Shown here: positions 17,885 to 27,307 of the stretch, piece by piece | Layout: each line of letters starts with the position of its first letter | Numbering within the stretch: the first letter of the stretch is position 1 | From: Yoonia sp. F2084L | Lineage (GTDB): Bacteria; Pseudomonadota; Alphaproteobacteria; Rhodobacterales; Rhodobacteraceae | Reading direction: 5' to 3' | Length of the DNA: 64,000 bases | NCBI RefSeq assembly: GCF_023015625.1 | Contig: NZ_JALKAH010000002.1 | Coordinates: 372,001-436,000 of the forward strand | The notes under the pieces: model-generated | What the model was told of the DNA's origin: nothing | The model's input: only the letters and a program-made list of their open reading frames with translations | Databases searched by the model: none | Position numbers and translations under genes: made by a program

Positions 17885-19243
17885 ATGATCAGACGTCAAA
17901 GATTGATTGCAGCAGTGTTGGTGTCGATGTGTTTGGCACCAGTTGCACAGGCTGAAACACTGTCAGAAGCACTGACATCTGCATATAACAACTCTGGTTT
18001 GCTGGAGCAGAACCGAGCCTTGTTGCGGGCCGCTGACGAAGGGGTGGCGCAGTCTGTTGCGGCGACGCTGCCTGTGATCAACTGGTCATTGTCGGCCAAT
18101 CGCACGCGGGTCGAAACGCCAATTCAAGATACCAGCGACTCAGTTCTTGCGCGCATTGGCGCGGAGTTGACGCTTTACAGCGGTGGTGCGAACCGGCTGG
18201 CGATTGAAGCACAAAAAGAGGTCGTTCTGGGCACCCGGCAAGCATTGCGTGGCGTTGAGCAGGATGTGCTTTTGCGTGCTGTACAGGCTTACATGAACCT
18301 GCGCAGTGCGCGCCAGTTTGTTGAATTGCGCGAGAACAATGTGCGTTTGATCACGCAAGAGTTTCGCGCGGCACAAGACCGGTTTGAAGTGGGCGAAGTG
18401 ACACGTACCGACGTCGCTTTGGCTGAGGCGCGTTTGGCTGCGGCCCGCAGCTTGTTAGCGGCGGCTCAGGGCGATCTGGCACAGTCCGTGGAAGAGTATG
18501 TTGTCGCTGTCGGGCGTGCGCCTGCTGGGCCACGGGCAGTGAACCCTGCGCCTGTGTCGCGCAATATGGCAGATGCCAAGGCTTTTGCCGTGCGCAACCA
18601 CCCCCGCATTCTTGAGGCCCAGCACTCTGTGACGGCCGCTGAGTTGAACATCCAGCGGGCGCAGGCTGCTATAAAGCCGCGGGTGACGCTTGATGGTTTT
18701 GTAAGCAGAGATGAAGACGCAAACGATAGCGCTCAGATCGGGTTGAGTATTGGTGGTCCGATCTACAACGGTGGTCTTATCTCCAGCCAGGTGCGGCAGG
18801 GGCGGGCCAACCGCGATTCCGCCCGGTCCGGTTTGATCCTGACGACCCAGACAATTGAACAACAGGTCGGCAATGCGTTCGCCCTTTTGCAGGTCGCACG
18901 CGCTTCGCGGCAAGCGTCCGAACAGCAAATCAGTGCGGCGCGCATCGCCTTTCAGGGCGTGCGCGAAGAAGCGACATTGGGTTCACGCACCACCTTGGAC
19001 GTGCTGAATGCAGAGCAGGAATTGCTTGATGCAGAGGCCAACAGCATCGCCGCGCAGTCGGATGAGGTCGTGGCTTCTTATTCACTGTTGTCTGCGATGG
19101 GTTTGCTGACGGCTGATCACCTGAACCTGCCTGTGCAACAATATGATCCGTCCGAATACTACAATCTGGTCAATAACGGCGCGGTCAGCTCGCCGCAGGG
19201 CGACGCGCTTGATCGGGTTCTAGAGGCAATCGGCAGAGAGTAA
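17885..19243 (+). CDS. tolC: TolC family outer membrane channel protein
   Basis: A 452-residue outer-membrane efflux protein. A signal peptide (about residues 1-24, ending VAQA) is followed by ETLSEALTSAYNNSGLL, the standard start of mature TolC. Two long helical repeats follow (AAQDRFEVGEVTRTDVALAEARL in the first, EATLGSRTTLDVLNAEQELL in the second), which are the hallmark pair of OEP domains. It would pair with ABC or RND exporters for type I secretion or drug efflux, but no such partner is adjacent. ATG 17885 was chosen because it begins the signal peptide. Confidence 0.94.
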   Translation: MIRRQRLIAAVLVSMCLAPVAQAETLSEALTSAYNNSGLLEQNRALLRAADEGVAQSVAATLPVINWSLSANRTRVETPIQDTSDSVLARIGAELTLYSGGANRLAIEAQKEVVLGTRQALRGVEQDVLLRAVQAYMNLRSARQFVELRENNVRLITQEFRAAQDRFEVGEVTRTDVALAEARLAAARSLLAAAQGDLAQSVEEYVVAVGRAPAGPRAVNPAPVSRNMADAKAFAVRNHPRILEAQHSVTAAELNIQRAQAAIKPRVTLDGFVSRDEDANDSAQIGLSIGGPIYNGGLISSQVRQGRANRDSARSGLILTTQTIEQQVGNAFALLQVARASRQASEQQISAARIAFQGVREEATLGSRTTLDVLNAEQELLDAEANSIAAQSDEVVASYSLLSAMGLLTADHLNLPVQQYDPSEYYNLVNNGAVSSPQGDALDRVLEAIGRE

Positions 19244-19304
19244 ACGCGTAGTTGTTTGGTGCGTGAAAATCCGCTAAAGTCTTGAGACTGGGTGCAGAAT
19301 TGGG

Positions 19305-20000
19305 ATGAAAACGATGTCCAAGATGGCACATACGGATGATATTGATGAACTGGTTTCATCGGTACGTGATTTTGTATCGCACAAAGAGCCGCACCGCACC
19401 CGATCGCGCATCCTACGTGAACGTTTGATCCTGACACCCGAACAGCGTGTCACGGATGAACCGACGCACGAAACACCTGTGTTCATTGACCCAAACTCGG
19501 ACCTTGTACAAGGAAATGTCCATGTGCTGAACGCGGCCAAAGGGCTGGACAAGATAGGTCTTGAGGCAACAATCGCCGAGCTTGAGGCGGCAGTGACAGC
19601 CCAGTCTGACGACTGGGAACCCGATGAAGGCGAAGATTTCGCGGATGCCGCATGGGCTGCAAGCGCCTTTCGAACGCCTAACGACGATTCGCTTGCACAA
19701 GCTGAAATGGCACCTGATGCGGTCACCGCCAATGAAGCGCAAGGCACTGCATCCAGTGGCCGCTTCCCGGTGAAGGATGCTTTCGCGGCAAAAGGCAAGC
19801 CTGCCGAACCCAAAGAGCAGGCGTCGGCCCCCACGCCCCTTGTTGGCATTGACGAAGACATGCTGCGCGGCATGGTTGTGAAAATCATGCATGAGGAGCT
19901 GAGCGGGGCCTTGGGTGAACGTATCACGCGCAATGTGCGCAAACTGGTCCGCCGCGAGATCAACCGCGTGCTGACAAGCCGCGAGATGGGCCAAGACTAG
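19305..20000 (+). CDS. PopZ-like conserved hypothetical protein
   Basis: A 231-residue acidic protein not firmly assigned. An N-terminal helix (about residues 10-30, [16 protein letters not shown]) is followed by a long acidic, Ala/Pro-rich region (about 95-180) and a basic C-terminal helical pair (about 187-224, [18 protein letters not shown] then [14 protein letters not shown]). This short helix, acidic linker, C-terminal oligomerising helix layout resembles the polar organiser PopZ of alphaproteobacteria, and the end helices resemble DUF2497. The match is by pattern only. It follows tolC by 61 bp and its stop shares CTAG with the cobQ stop. Confidence 0.6.
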   Translation: MKTMSKMAHTDDIDELVSSVRDFVSHKEPHRTRSRILRERLILTPEQRVTDEPTHETPVFIDPNSDLVQGNVHVLNAAKGLDKIGLEATIAELEAAVTAQSDDWEPDEGEDFADAAWAASAFRTPNDDSLAQAEMAPDAVTANEAQGTASSGRFPVKDAFAAKGKPAEPKEQASAPTPLVGIDEDMLRGMVVKIMHEELSGALGERITRNVRKLVRREINRVLTSREMGQD

Positions 20001-21442
20001 CCTGCTATTTTGAGCAGCGCATCAATATCCATATGGGTTTCCAGATGGGCGGCCAGCGCATCCAGCGTGTTTTCGACGCTCTTTGAATAGTCATGGTTCG
20101 TGACTGGCTTTCCGATCTTTGCAAGAAAGGCCGCACGGAACGCATCTGCTGCAAAAAGCCCATGCAGATAGCATCCCATGACGCGGCCATCGGGTGATGC
20201 AGCCCCTTCACCACGCCCATCCAACGACAGCCAGGCGCGGGTGCAGTCGGGACCGTCAGTTTCACCTATATGGATCTCATAGCCGCTGACAGCATCACCT
20301 GTCGGCAAATACGTCGCATCCGAGAGAGCTAGTCGCTTTTGCGGCACCATTACTGTGCGCACGTCCAGCAGGCCAAGCCCGTTAACACGCGATGGCGGAC
20401 CTTCGATGCCGTCATCGTCGACAATCTCGGCCCCCAGCATCTGATAGCCCCCACAGACACCCAGCACATGCCCGCCGCGCCGCACATGGGCATATAGGTC
20501 GATATCCCAGCCTTGCATGCGGAAATGGGCCAGATCGGCGATGGTGGACTTTGAGCCGGGTATGATGACCAGATCGGCATCACCGGGCAGGGGGCGACCG
20601 GCCTCAATAATCTCGACGCTGACATCTGGCGTGGCGGTCAGCGGGTCAAGATCATCAAAATTCGCGATACGGTTCAGGCGGGGCACCGCAATTTTGATCG
20701 CACCGCCCCTGCGACTTGTAATGTCCATGACATCCTCGGCAGGGAGTTTCCACGCGTCAGCAAACCAAGGCACGATACCAAGCGGCGCCCATGCGGTGCG
20801 CTCTGCAATAATATCCATCCCAGCGGAAAAAAGCGTTGGATCGCCGCGGAACTTATTGATTGCGAACGCCTTGATCAGGGCCTCATCCTCAGGTGGCAAA
20901 ACGGCATGTGTGCCCACAAGCTGGGCAATCACGCCGCCCCGGTCGATATCACCGATTAGGACGACAGGCACATTGGCGGCGCTGGCAAAACCCATGTTGG
21001 CGATGTCGCCTGCGCGCAGGTTTACCTCTGCGGGGCTGCCTGCACCTTCGACGATCACCAGATCGCGGCCTTCGCCAATGCGGCGGAAGCTGTCCAGAAC
21101 GGGTGGCATCAGTTTGGCTTTCTGCTTGCCATAGTCGCGGGCTTTCATTGTGGCAAAGCGTTTGCCTTGGACAATGACCTGCGCGCCAATTTCCGACTCA
21201 GGTTTTAGCAGGACCGGGTTCATATCGACCAACGGTTCCAATCCGCAGGCCAGCGCCTGTAGCGCCTGTGCGCGACCAATTTCGCCGCCATCTGCCGTGA
21301 CAGCGGCATTGTTGGACATATTCTGCGGCTTGAACGGTGCTACGGACATACCGCGCCTAATGCAGGCCCGCGCAATACCGGCGACCAGCATGGATTTACC
21401 CACGTTCGAGCCCGCGCCCTGGATCATGATTGCTCTGGCCAT
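19997..21442 (-). CDS. cobQ: Cobyric acid synthase
   Basis: A 481-residue enzyme that amidates adenosylcobyrinic acid a,c-diamide at four side chains using glutamine, a late step of cobalamin corrin synthesis. The N-terminal P-loop-like [18 protein letters not shown] belongs to the BioD-like ATP domain. The C-terminal class I glutamine amidotransferase domain has its nucleophile cysteine in [12 protein letters not shown] and the histidine in GCYLHGLF. Length is typical. It is divergent from a small membrane-protein gene, with 52 bp between starts. No other cob gene is in the window. Confidence 0.97.
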   Translation of the reverse strand: MARAIMIQGAGSNVGKSMLVAGIARACIRRGMSVAPFKPQNMSNNAAVTADGGEIGRAQALQALACGLEPLVDMNPVLLKPESEIGAQVIVQGKRFATMKARDYGKQKAKLMPPVLDSFRRIGEGRDLVIVEGAGSPAEVNLRAGDIANMGFASAANVPVVLIGDIDRGGVIAQLVGTHAVLPPEDEALIKAFAINKFRGDPTLFSAGMDIIAERTAWAPLGIVPWFADAWKLPAEDVMDITSRRGGAIKIAVPRLNRIANFDDLDPLTATPDVSVEIIEAGRPLPGDADLVIIPGSKSTIADLAHFRMQGWDIDLYAHVRRGGHVLGVCGGYQMLGAEIVDDDGIEGPPSRVNGLGLLDVRTVMVPQKRLALSDATYLPTGDAVSGYEIHIGETDGPDCTRAWLSLDGRGEGAASPDGRVMGCYLHGLFAADAFRAAFLAKIGKPVTNHDYSKSVENTLDALAAHLETHMDIDALLKIAG

Positions 21443-21494
21443 CGCTGCCCCCTTCGTTCACTTCATAGGGGCGCAAGAGGCGCGGGGAAAGAGC

Positions 21495-22073
21495 ATGAAC
21501 ACACCGGCGCATCTGATTTTCGGCATGACGGCCTTTGGCAAAGCCAGGCGGCCTGCGGTCACCGCAGCGGCCTTTGCCGGATCGTTGATCCCGGATCTGT
21601 CGCTTTACTTAATGGTGGGGTGGCATTTGCAGGTCTTGGGCACGCCACCCGAGGTGGTCTTTGGCCAGCTATATTTTTCAGACGCGTGGCAAAGCATATT
21701 CCGCATCGACAACTCGATGATCCTGTGGGGGATTGCCTTTGGCTTGGGTGCGATGGTCCGTTCACAGGTGATGATTGCGCTATGTGGGGCGGCTTTGTTG
21801 CACCTTGGGTTGGATTTTCTGCTGCATAACGACGACGGGCGGGCGCATTTCTGGCCACTCAGCAACTGGATTTTTCAAAGTCCAGTCAGTTATTGGGACC
21901 CGGATCACTATGGTAATATCGCAGGCGCGATTGAGGTAGCGCTGTCGCTGCTGTGCTGTGGCATACTATGGCATCGCTTCAAGGGAATTTGGATGCGTGG
22001 GCTGATTGTGACGCTGGGTGCGGCCGAGTTTGCGCCATTTATCATTTTCGCGATTATGTTTGCCGGCCCCTGA
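21495..22073 (+). CDS. Membrane protein, YdjM/metal-dependent hydrolase-like, next to cobQ
   Basis: A 192-residue integral membrane protein with about four hydrophobic segments. The opening MNTPAHLIFGMTAFG with a histidine, then SLIPDLSLY, LHLGLDFLLHNDDG and DPDHYG, is the pattern of small membrane proteins related to YdjM-type predicted metal-dependent hydrolases: several His/Asp residues on loops near membrane edges. Similar proteins next to cobQ are often mislabelled CobQ. ATG 21495 was chosen with GGGGAAAGAG upstream. Activity is unknown. Confidence 0.75.
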   Translation: MNTPAHLIFGMTAFGKARRPAVTAAAFAGSLIPDLSLYLMVGWHLQVLGTPPEVVFGQLYFSDAWQSIFRIDNSMILWGIAFGLGAMVRSQVMIALCGAALLHLGLDFLLHNDDGRAHFWPLSNWIFQSPVSYWDPDHYGNIAGAIEVALSLLCCGILWHRFKGIWMRGLIVTLGAAEFAPFIIFAIMFAGP

Positions 22074-22077
22074 CATA

Positions 22078-22117
22078 AAAAAACGCGGCCCCTTCAGGAC
22101 CGCGTCTTTTTGCATTA
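22078..22117. terminator. Bidirectional Rho-independent terminator
   Basis: A hairpin with arms ACGCGGCCC and GGACCGCGT (one C-A mismatch) has a run of A on its left and T on its right. It can stop transcription from both convergent neighbours, the membrane-protein gene and the small minus-strand gene. Confidence 0.75.
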
Positions 22118-22130
22118 CTGCAAGCTATCT

Positions 22131-22457
22131 TTAGGCAGCGCGTGCTTCTTGCTCGGCCGCGTTGCGACGTTCGCTTTCTTCACGTGACAGCGCCACAGAG
22201 GTACGGACGCCTTTTCCGACGAATTCCATCAGACCGCCGACAACCCGCTCGTTTGGGTCAATACCGGCGCAGGACAACACTTCACGGCCATCGCGCGACC
22301 GTGCCCAGCGTGCAATCTGCTCTGGGCCGTTGCCATATTTCTTGTCATCCGCAATTGCGTCATCCAATGCAGCCAGGACGACTGCTGCGAAAAGCTTGCG
22401 GGCACGGTTACCTTGCTCGTTGTTGAAGGCTGTACCGTCGACGAAATCTCTCATCAT
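22131..22457 (-). CDS. Conserved small cytoplasmic protein (DUF6280-like)
   Basis: A 108-residue soluble, charged protein without signal peptide or membrane segment. The opening DFVDGTAFNNEQGNRARKLF and the central GNGPEQIARWARSRDGREVL resemble a roseobacter family I recall as DUF6280; function is unknown. AAGGGAAGC precedes ATG 22457, and a second ATG follows directly at 22454. It is divergent from efp across 224 bp and faces a terminator hairpin downstream. I infer only that it is a real, conserved gene. Confidence 0.72.
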   Translation of the reverse strand: MMRDFVDGTAFNNEQGNRARKLFAAVVLAALDDAIADDKKYGNGPEQIARWARSRDGREVLSCAGIDPNERVVGGLMEFVGKGVRTSVALSREESERRNAAEQEARAA

Positions 22458-22681
22458 GCTTCCCTTTGTTTTTGGTCTTGTAGTTCCCGCGTGCGGGCCT
22501 TTATGCCTGTTCTGATCCGATTCGGGGGCTCTCTTTTGGAATGGCAGCCATGCATTTTGCGCATAGCTCGCGCGGACCGAATTGTTGCTCTCTCGATGAT
22601 CTTGTCAGACTCCCACCACGCAGATATAGGCTGCGGTGCAAACCATTCAACCTTTCTTAATAAATCAAGGTGCTGCGACCC

Positions 22682-23245
22682 ATGCCCAAAATCAACGGTA
22701 ACGAAATTCGCCCCGGTAACACGTTGGAGCATGAAGGCGGCCTTTGGGCTGCTGTGAAGGTTGATCACGTCAAGCCTGGCAAGGGTGGTGCATTTGCGCA
22801 GGTCGAGCTGAAAAACCTGCGTGACGGCCGCAAGTTGAACGAACGGTTCCGCTCTGCCGATAAGGTTGAGCGCGTGCGTCTGGATCAAAAGGATCAGCAG
22901 TTCCTGTTTGAGGACGGCGATATGCTGACTTTTATGGATAGCGAAACCTATGAACAGATTGCATTGCCCGCTGACATCCTTGGCGACCGCCGCCCGTTCT
23001 TGCAGGATGGCATGACCGTCAAGATCGAATACTACGGCGAAGAGGCTTTGAACGTCAGCTTACCGCAAAAGGTGACATGCAAAGTCGTTGAGACAGAGCC
23101 TGTCGTGAAAGGCCAGACCGCCGCGAACAGCTTTAAGCCCGCAACGCTTGATAACGGCGTTCGTGTGATGATCCCGCCGTTTGTGGGTCAGGACGAAGAC
23201 ATCGTGGTGAATACGGAAACGTTTGAATACGCTGAACGCGCCTAA
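22682..23245 (+). CDS. efp: Elongation factor P
   Basis: A 187-residue EF-P with the standard KOW, middle OB and C-terminal OB domains. It binds ribosomes stalled at polyproline stretches and stimulates peptide bond formation. The exposed loop [10 protein letters not shown] places Lys34 at the tip, the residue that is post-translationally modified where EpmA/EpmB exist; those modification genes are not in this window. The C-terminal signature ([19 protein letters not shown]) is intact. It converges on ygfZ with a 2-bp gap. Confidence 0.98.
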   Translation: MPKINGNEIRPGNTLEHEGGLWAAVKVDHVKPGKGGAFAQVELKNLRDGRKLNERFRSADKVERVRLDQKDQQFLFEDGDMLTFMDSETYEQIALPADILGDRRPFLQDGMTVKIEYYGEEALNVSLPQKVTCKVVETEPVVKGQTAANSFKPATLDNGVRVMIPPFVGQDEDIVVNTETFEYAERA

Positions 23246-23247
23246 AG

Positions 23248-23982
23248 CTACTTCAGGCGTGTGAGCGTAGCGTTGCCCGCCTGCATGTCACCATCAGCCC
23301 GGTCGAAACGCAGAAAGGCCAGCGCCTTGTCGCCTGACACCGTGTGCAGTGTCCCGGCAGGCTTTCCATTTGCCGTAATCGCATCGCCGGGACTGGCCTC
23401 GCCCAAGATGGAAACCTGTGCCAGCCCTTTCTTGAGTGTCGTCTTGTGTTTCATCCGCGCGACGATCTCTTGCCCAACAAAACAGCCTTTTTTGAAATCC
23501 ACACCGTTCAGCGCCTCAAAACCGGCTTCCAGCACGTAAGTATCGTCACCCAATTCGATGCCGGTCTTTGGGATCATATGCGCGACGCGGAGCGCATCCC
23601 AATCGGTGTCGTCGCTGATGTCCGCATCGCCATAAGCGCGCCATCCCATTTCCGGGTGGCGCGGATCTGCGAAGGCACCGTCCGGTATTGCGCCAGTGCC
23701 GCGGGATACGATCAGATCGGTTTGTTCAATAGTTATAGCCGCTCGCAGGCGATACATCATCAGCCGTTGGCCAAGCGTCGGCGCATGCGAGGTGGCAACG
23801 TCGATCAGCAGGCGATCATCCTCGCCAACGACAAAGAAATCCGCGATGAATTTTCCCTGTGGCGTCAGAAGGGCGGTGTAGATGATCCCGCCATCTGCCT
23901 TGGTTACATTATTCGTAACCAGCCCCTGCAAAAACGACACGCGGTCTTCGCCACCAATCGACAGAACGGTCCGGTCAGCCAT
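23248..23982 (-). CDS. ygfZ: Folate-binding protein YgfZ (tRNA-modifying/Fe-S repair GcvT-like)
   Basis: A 244-residue GcvT-fold protein with the diagnostic motif KGCFVGQEIVARM at about residues 165-177. YgfZ proteins bind tetrahydrofolate and help maintain certain [4Fe-4S] enzymes and tRNA thiomodification; the conserved cysteine of KGCFVGQ is required in E. coli. Start is ATG 23982 (or 23985, giving MM). The start codon overlaps the end of the upstream ABC exporter gene by 8 bp, so translation is probably coupled. Confidence 0.93.
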   Translation of the reverse strand: MADRTVLSIGGEDRVSFLQGLVTNNVTKADGGIIYTALLTPQGKFIADFFVVGEDDRLLIDVATSHAPTLGQRLMMYRLRAAITIEQTDLIVSRGTGAIPDGAFADPRHPEMGWRAYGDADISDDTDWDALRVAHMIPKTGIELGDDTYVLEAGFEALNGVDFKKGCFVGQEIVARMKHKTTLKKGLAQVSILGEASPGDAITANGKPAGTLHTVSGDKALAFLRFDRADGDMQAGNATLTRLK

Positions 23983-25765
23983 CATCTTCGCTTTCAGATT
24001 GTGAAAATTGCAGGCGGTGCAGATCAGCGTAAATGCCACCGCGCGCCATCAGTGTATCATGGTCACCTTGATCGACCACTCGACCCTGATCCATCACGAC
24101 GATTGAATCCGCATTGCGGATCGTCGACAGCCGGTGCGCGATCACCAGCGTCGTGCGTCCGGCTGATAGCTTTTCAAGTGCTGTTTGCACAATGGCCTCT
24201 GACTTGGTGTCCAGCGCGCTCGTCGCCTCGTCCAGCAGCAGGATCGGCGTGTCGCGCAGCAAAGCGCGTGCAATAGCGACGCGTTGGCGTTGGCCGCCAG
24301 ACAGGTTTGACCCGCGCGGACCTGCGGGGCTATCAAGACCGTCGGAGAGTGAGGGCAGAAAATCACTGACATGGGCTGCGTCAAGGATCGCTTTCAGGTG
24401 AGCCTCATCAACATCATCGCGTCCCAGCAGGATGTTGTCGCGCAGTGTCTCGTCGAAGAGTGCCGCATCTTGGGTCACGACGGAAAAAAGGCCCCGTAGT
24501 TCCCCTAGGTCGTAGTCGGTTATGGGGGTGTTGCCAACAATGACTGTTCCATCATTGGGTTCGACCAAACGGGTCAAAACGTTGAATACCGTGCTTTTAC
24601 CTGCACCCGATGCACCTACAAGAGCCGTTGTTTTGCCTGCCTCAGCCACAAAACTGGCCCCGCGCAGAACCGGCAGTTCACCATAGTTCATATGCACATT
24701 GTCAAGCACCACAACTGGAGAGTCCCGTGGAATGCGCTTGGCCTGCGCCGGCGATAAGATCGTGGGGTGCAGGTTCAATACGTATTGTAAGCGCTCGACA
24801 CTGGCCGCCGCCATCTGCCACTGACCGCTCATCGCGCCAAGGCGGCGCAGCGGATCAAATGCCAGCGACATGGCTGTAAAGAACGCCATGAACTCGCCAT
24901 TAGTCTTTTCACCAGAGATAATCTCGGATCCGCCATAAAGCATGACGCCCAGAAACCCGATGCCCGTCATGATATCAATCATTGCCGGCACGGCGGCTTG
25001 CCCCACAGACGTGCGCATAGAGGCATGTACGCCTTCCTTGATCAGCCTGTCATACCGCTTGGCCTGATAGGTTTCGAGCGCGTTCAACTTGATCGGGTTG
25101 ATACCATGAAACACCTCATCCAGACGGGTCGAGACGCGGCCTGCAATCTCGCGGGTGTCGCGCGAGCGGCGCCGGATATAGGCCTGTACCATTAGTGACG
25201 GCAGGATGAGCAGCGGAACGCCGACAATGGCAATCAGCGTCCAGCGCCAATCGATCCAAAGAGCAACGGCCAGAAGACCGATGAGCGACACCAGATCGCG
25301 GGCTACGGCTGTTAGCAGGCTGCTCCAGACGCCGTTGATCACGCCGACATCACCCTGAACACGCTCAATCAGCTGGCCGGGTGGGTGGATTTGGAAAAAT
25401 CCGCTATCAAGCGTCATGAGGTGACGCAGCATGTGTTTGCGCATACCCGCTGCCGCCAATTGTTTGATCAGCGCCATCAGAATGCGTTGTCCCGATGATG
25501 TAACGGCCCGGACAAAGAAAATGCCCATGATTGCAAAGCCCACAAAATAAAGGGCGTCGCGGTCACCTTCGGCGAAGACATCGTCAAACATCGGCTGAAT
25601 CATGCGGCTGATCAAAGCCAGCATTGATCCTTCGATGGCCATCAAGATGACGGCGGCGATCAACAACAGCTTGTGCTGGCGCAGATAATCCCGCCATAGC
25701 CAAGCAAATAGCTTAAAGGCTGACTGTTGTTTTTCAGAACCGGATTCTGGCGTGGGAGGGGGCAT
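23975..25765 (-). CDS. ABC transporter, fused permease and ATPase (MsbA/lipid exporter type)
   Basis: A 596-residue half-transporter. Six membrane segments in residues about 30-325 are followed by a nucleotide-binding domain with Walker A GASGAGKST, signature LSGGQRQRVAIARALL, Walker B ILLLDEATSALD and the switch histidine in IAHRLSTI. The domain order and the membrane part (FQIHPPGQLIERVQGDVG) fit the MsbA/LipA-export and multidrug subfamily. ATG 25765 begins a Pro-rich cytoplasmic tail and is the best-supported start. The substrate could be lipid A or a hydrophobic compound. Confidence 0.93.
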   Translation of the reverse strand: MPPPTPESGSEKQQSAFKLFAWLWRDYLRQHKLLLIAAVILMAIEGSMLALISRMIQPMFDDVFAEGDRDALYFVGFAIMGIFFVRAVTSSGQRILMALIKQLAAAGMRKHMLRHLMTLDSGFFQIHPPGQLIERVQGDVGVINGVWSSLLTAVARDLVSLIGLLAVALWIDWRWTLIAIVGVPLLILPSLMVQAYIRRRSRDTREIAGRVSTRLDEVFHGINPIKLNALETYQAKRYDRLIKEGVHASMRTSVGQAAVPAMIDIMTGIGFLGVMLYGGSEIISGEKTNGEFMAFFTAMSLAFDPLRRLGAMSGQWQMAAASVERLQYVLNLHPTILSPAQAKRIPRDSPVVVLDNVHMNYGELPVLRGASFVAEAGKTTALVGASGAGKSTVFNVLTRLVEPNDGTVIVGNTPITDYDLGELRGLFSVVTQDAALFDETLRDNILLGRDDVDEAHLKAILDAAHVSDFLPSLSDGLDSPAGPRGSNLSGGQRQRVAIARALLRDTPILLLDEATSALDTKSEAIVQTALEKLSAGRTTLVIAHRLSTIRNADSIVVMDQGRVVDQGDHDTLMARGGIYADLHRLQFSQSESEDDG

Positions 25766-25901
25766 CAATGGCCTTTTGCGATATGTGCTTAAGCACCGTC
25801 TACGCGTAAATGGGGTGGCCGTGCAAGTTGGGCAAGGTTGACCTTGCATTGCCCGGCGTTAGTGTCCGTTTCAAACCACACATCCATGAAAGCCCACTTA
25901 C

Positions 25902-27080
25902 ATGTCATTGTCCCAAGGTCGCCCTTATCTGGCCATCCCCGGTCCCTCGGTCATGCCGGATGCCGTTTTGCAATCCATGCACCGGGCGTCGCCGAACATT
26001 TATGAAGGTGAGTTGCATGATTTGACTGACAGTCTTGTTCCCGACCTGAAGCACGTTGCGATGACAGATAGCAATGTCGCGATCTATATCGGCAATGGGC
26101 ACGCCGCTTGGGAGGCCGCTTTGGCCAACGTACTTAGCGCGGGTGATACGGTTCTGGTCCTTGCCACGGGGCGGTTCTGCATCGGTTGGGGCGAAATGGC
26201 GGAAGGTTTGGGCGCAAAGGTCGAAACGATTGACTATGGCGCACAATCGTCCATCGCCTTGGCCCAAGTCGAAGAGGTTTTGGCGAGCGACAAGGAGGGT
26301 CGGATCAAGGCCGTCTTGGCCGTGCATGTTGATACATCAACCAGCGTCAAAAATGACATTGCGGGCCTGCGCGACGTAATGGACCGCACAGGCCATTCCG
26401 CATTGCTGATGGCCGATTGCATAGCCTCATTGGGCTGTGACCGGTTTGAAATGGACGCTTGGGGCGTGGATGTCATGGTGTCCGGCTGTCAGAAGGGGCT
26501 GATGACACCGGCGGGTGTGAGCTTTGTCTGGTACAACGCCAAGGCGGATGCCGCACGGGGCGACCGGGTGACGGCCTATTGGGATTGGCGGCCGCGGGTG
26601 AACCCGGACTACTACTTCAAATACTTTGATGGCACAGCACCTACCCATCATTTGTATGGACTGCGTACAGCGCTTGATCTGATCAAAGCCGAAGGGCTCG
26701 ATCAGGTCTTTGCACGACATGAAAAGCTGGCGCAGATCATCTGGGCCGCGTTTGATCAGTGGTCAACCACAGGGCCGATGCATTTGAATATCGCAGATCC
26801 GGCACATCGCTCGCATGCGGTGACTTCGGTTGCAATTGGATCACCCAATGGTGATGCCTTGCGCAAATGGTGCGAGCAAAACTGTGGGCTGACGCTTGGC
26901 ATCGGGCTGGGCCGCGAACCCGCAGATGGGTTTTTTCGGATTGGTCACATGGGGCATGTGAATGCGCATATGATCATGGGGGTGCTGGGGACGATTGATG
27001 CAGGGCTGAAGGCGCTGAACATCGCGCATGGTGACGGGGCGTTGGCCGCTGCGGCGTCCGCTTTGGCCGCAAGAGCCTAG
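25902..27080 (+). CDS. Class V PLP-dependent aminotransferase (alanine/serine-glyoxylate type)
   Basis: A 392-residue aminotransferase of fold type I, class V. The N-terminal YLAIPGPSVMP matches the alanine-glyoxylate/serine-glyoxylate subgroup. Lys198 in SGCQKGLMTPAG is the expected PLP Schiff-base lysine, and the C-terminal FFRIGHMGHVN is typical. It would interconvert glyoxylate or pyruvate with an amino acid; the pair cannot be fixed from sequence. Its stop shares CTAG with the convergent small membrane-protein gene. Confidence 0.92.
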   Translation: MSLSQGRPYLAIPGPSVMPDAVLQSMHRASPNIYEGELHDLTDSLVPDLKHVAMTDSNVAIYIGNGHAAWEAALANVLSAGDTVLVLATGRFCIGWGEMAEGLGAKVETIDYGAQSSIALAQVEEVLASDKEGRIKAVLAVHVDTSTSVKNDIAGLRDVMDRTGHSALLMADCIASLGCDRFEMDAWGVDVMVSGCQKGLMTPAGVSFVWYNAKADAARGDRVTAYWDWRPRVNPDYYFKYFDGTAPTHHLYGLRTALDLIKAEGLDQVFARHEKLAQIIWAAFDQWSTTGPMHLNIADPAHRSHAVTSVAIGSPNGDALRKWCEQNCGLTLGIGLGREPADGFFRIGHMGHVNAHMIMGVLGTIDAGLKALNIAHGDGALAAAASALAARA

Positions 27081-27259
27081 CTGTTTTTGACCCTACCGAT
27101 CCATTTGAAGAACATATTCAGGCCATAGGCCGTCACGGCGACCCAAATGTATCCAACGGCAGCGGCGATGACCCAGAAGCCCATAAAGAGAAAAATAAAC
27201 AGCGTGCCAAGAAACGCATCGGTATAGTCTTCTACGGCTTGGATCGGTTGTTGTGACAT
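27077..27259 (-). CDS. Small single-domain membrane protein, 60 residues
   Basis: The peptide has an acidic N-terminus, then a strongly hydrophobic stretch from about residue 17 to 52 (FLGTLFIFLFMGFWVIAAA and AVTAYGLNMFF), and a basic tail GRVKNS. This predicts one long or two short membrane helices with the C-terminus inside. I do not recognise a family. CDS-like composition, the shared CTAG stop with the aminotransferase gene and a same-strand gene end 48 bp upstream support it as real. Confidence 0.65.
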   Translation of the reverse strand: MSQQPIQAVEDYTDAFLGTLFIFLFMGFWVIAAAVGYIWVAVTAYGLNMFFKWIGRVKNS

Positions 27260-27307
27260 CGCGCTTCCTTGGATTTATCACATAAATTAGCCAGAACCGC
27301 GTGAAAA

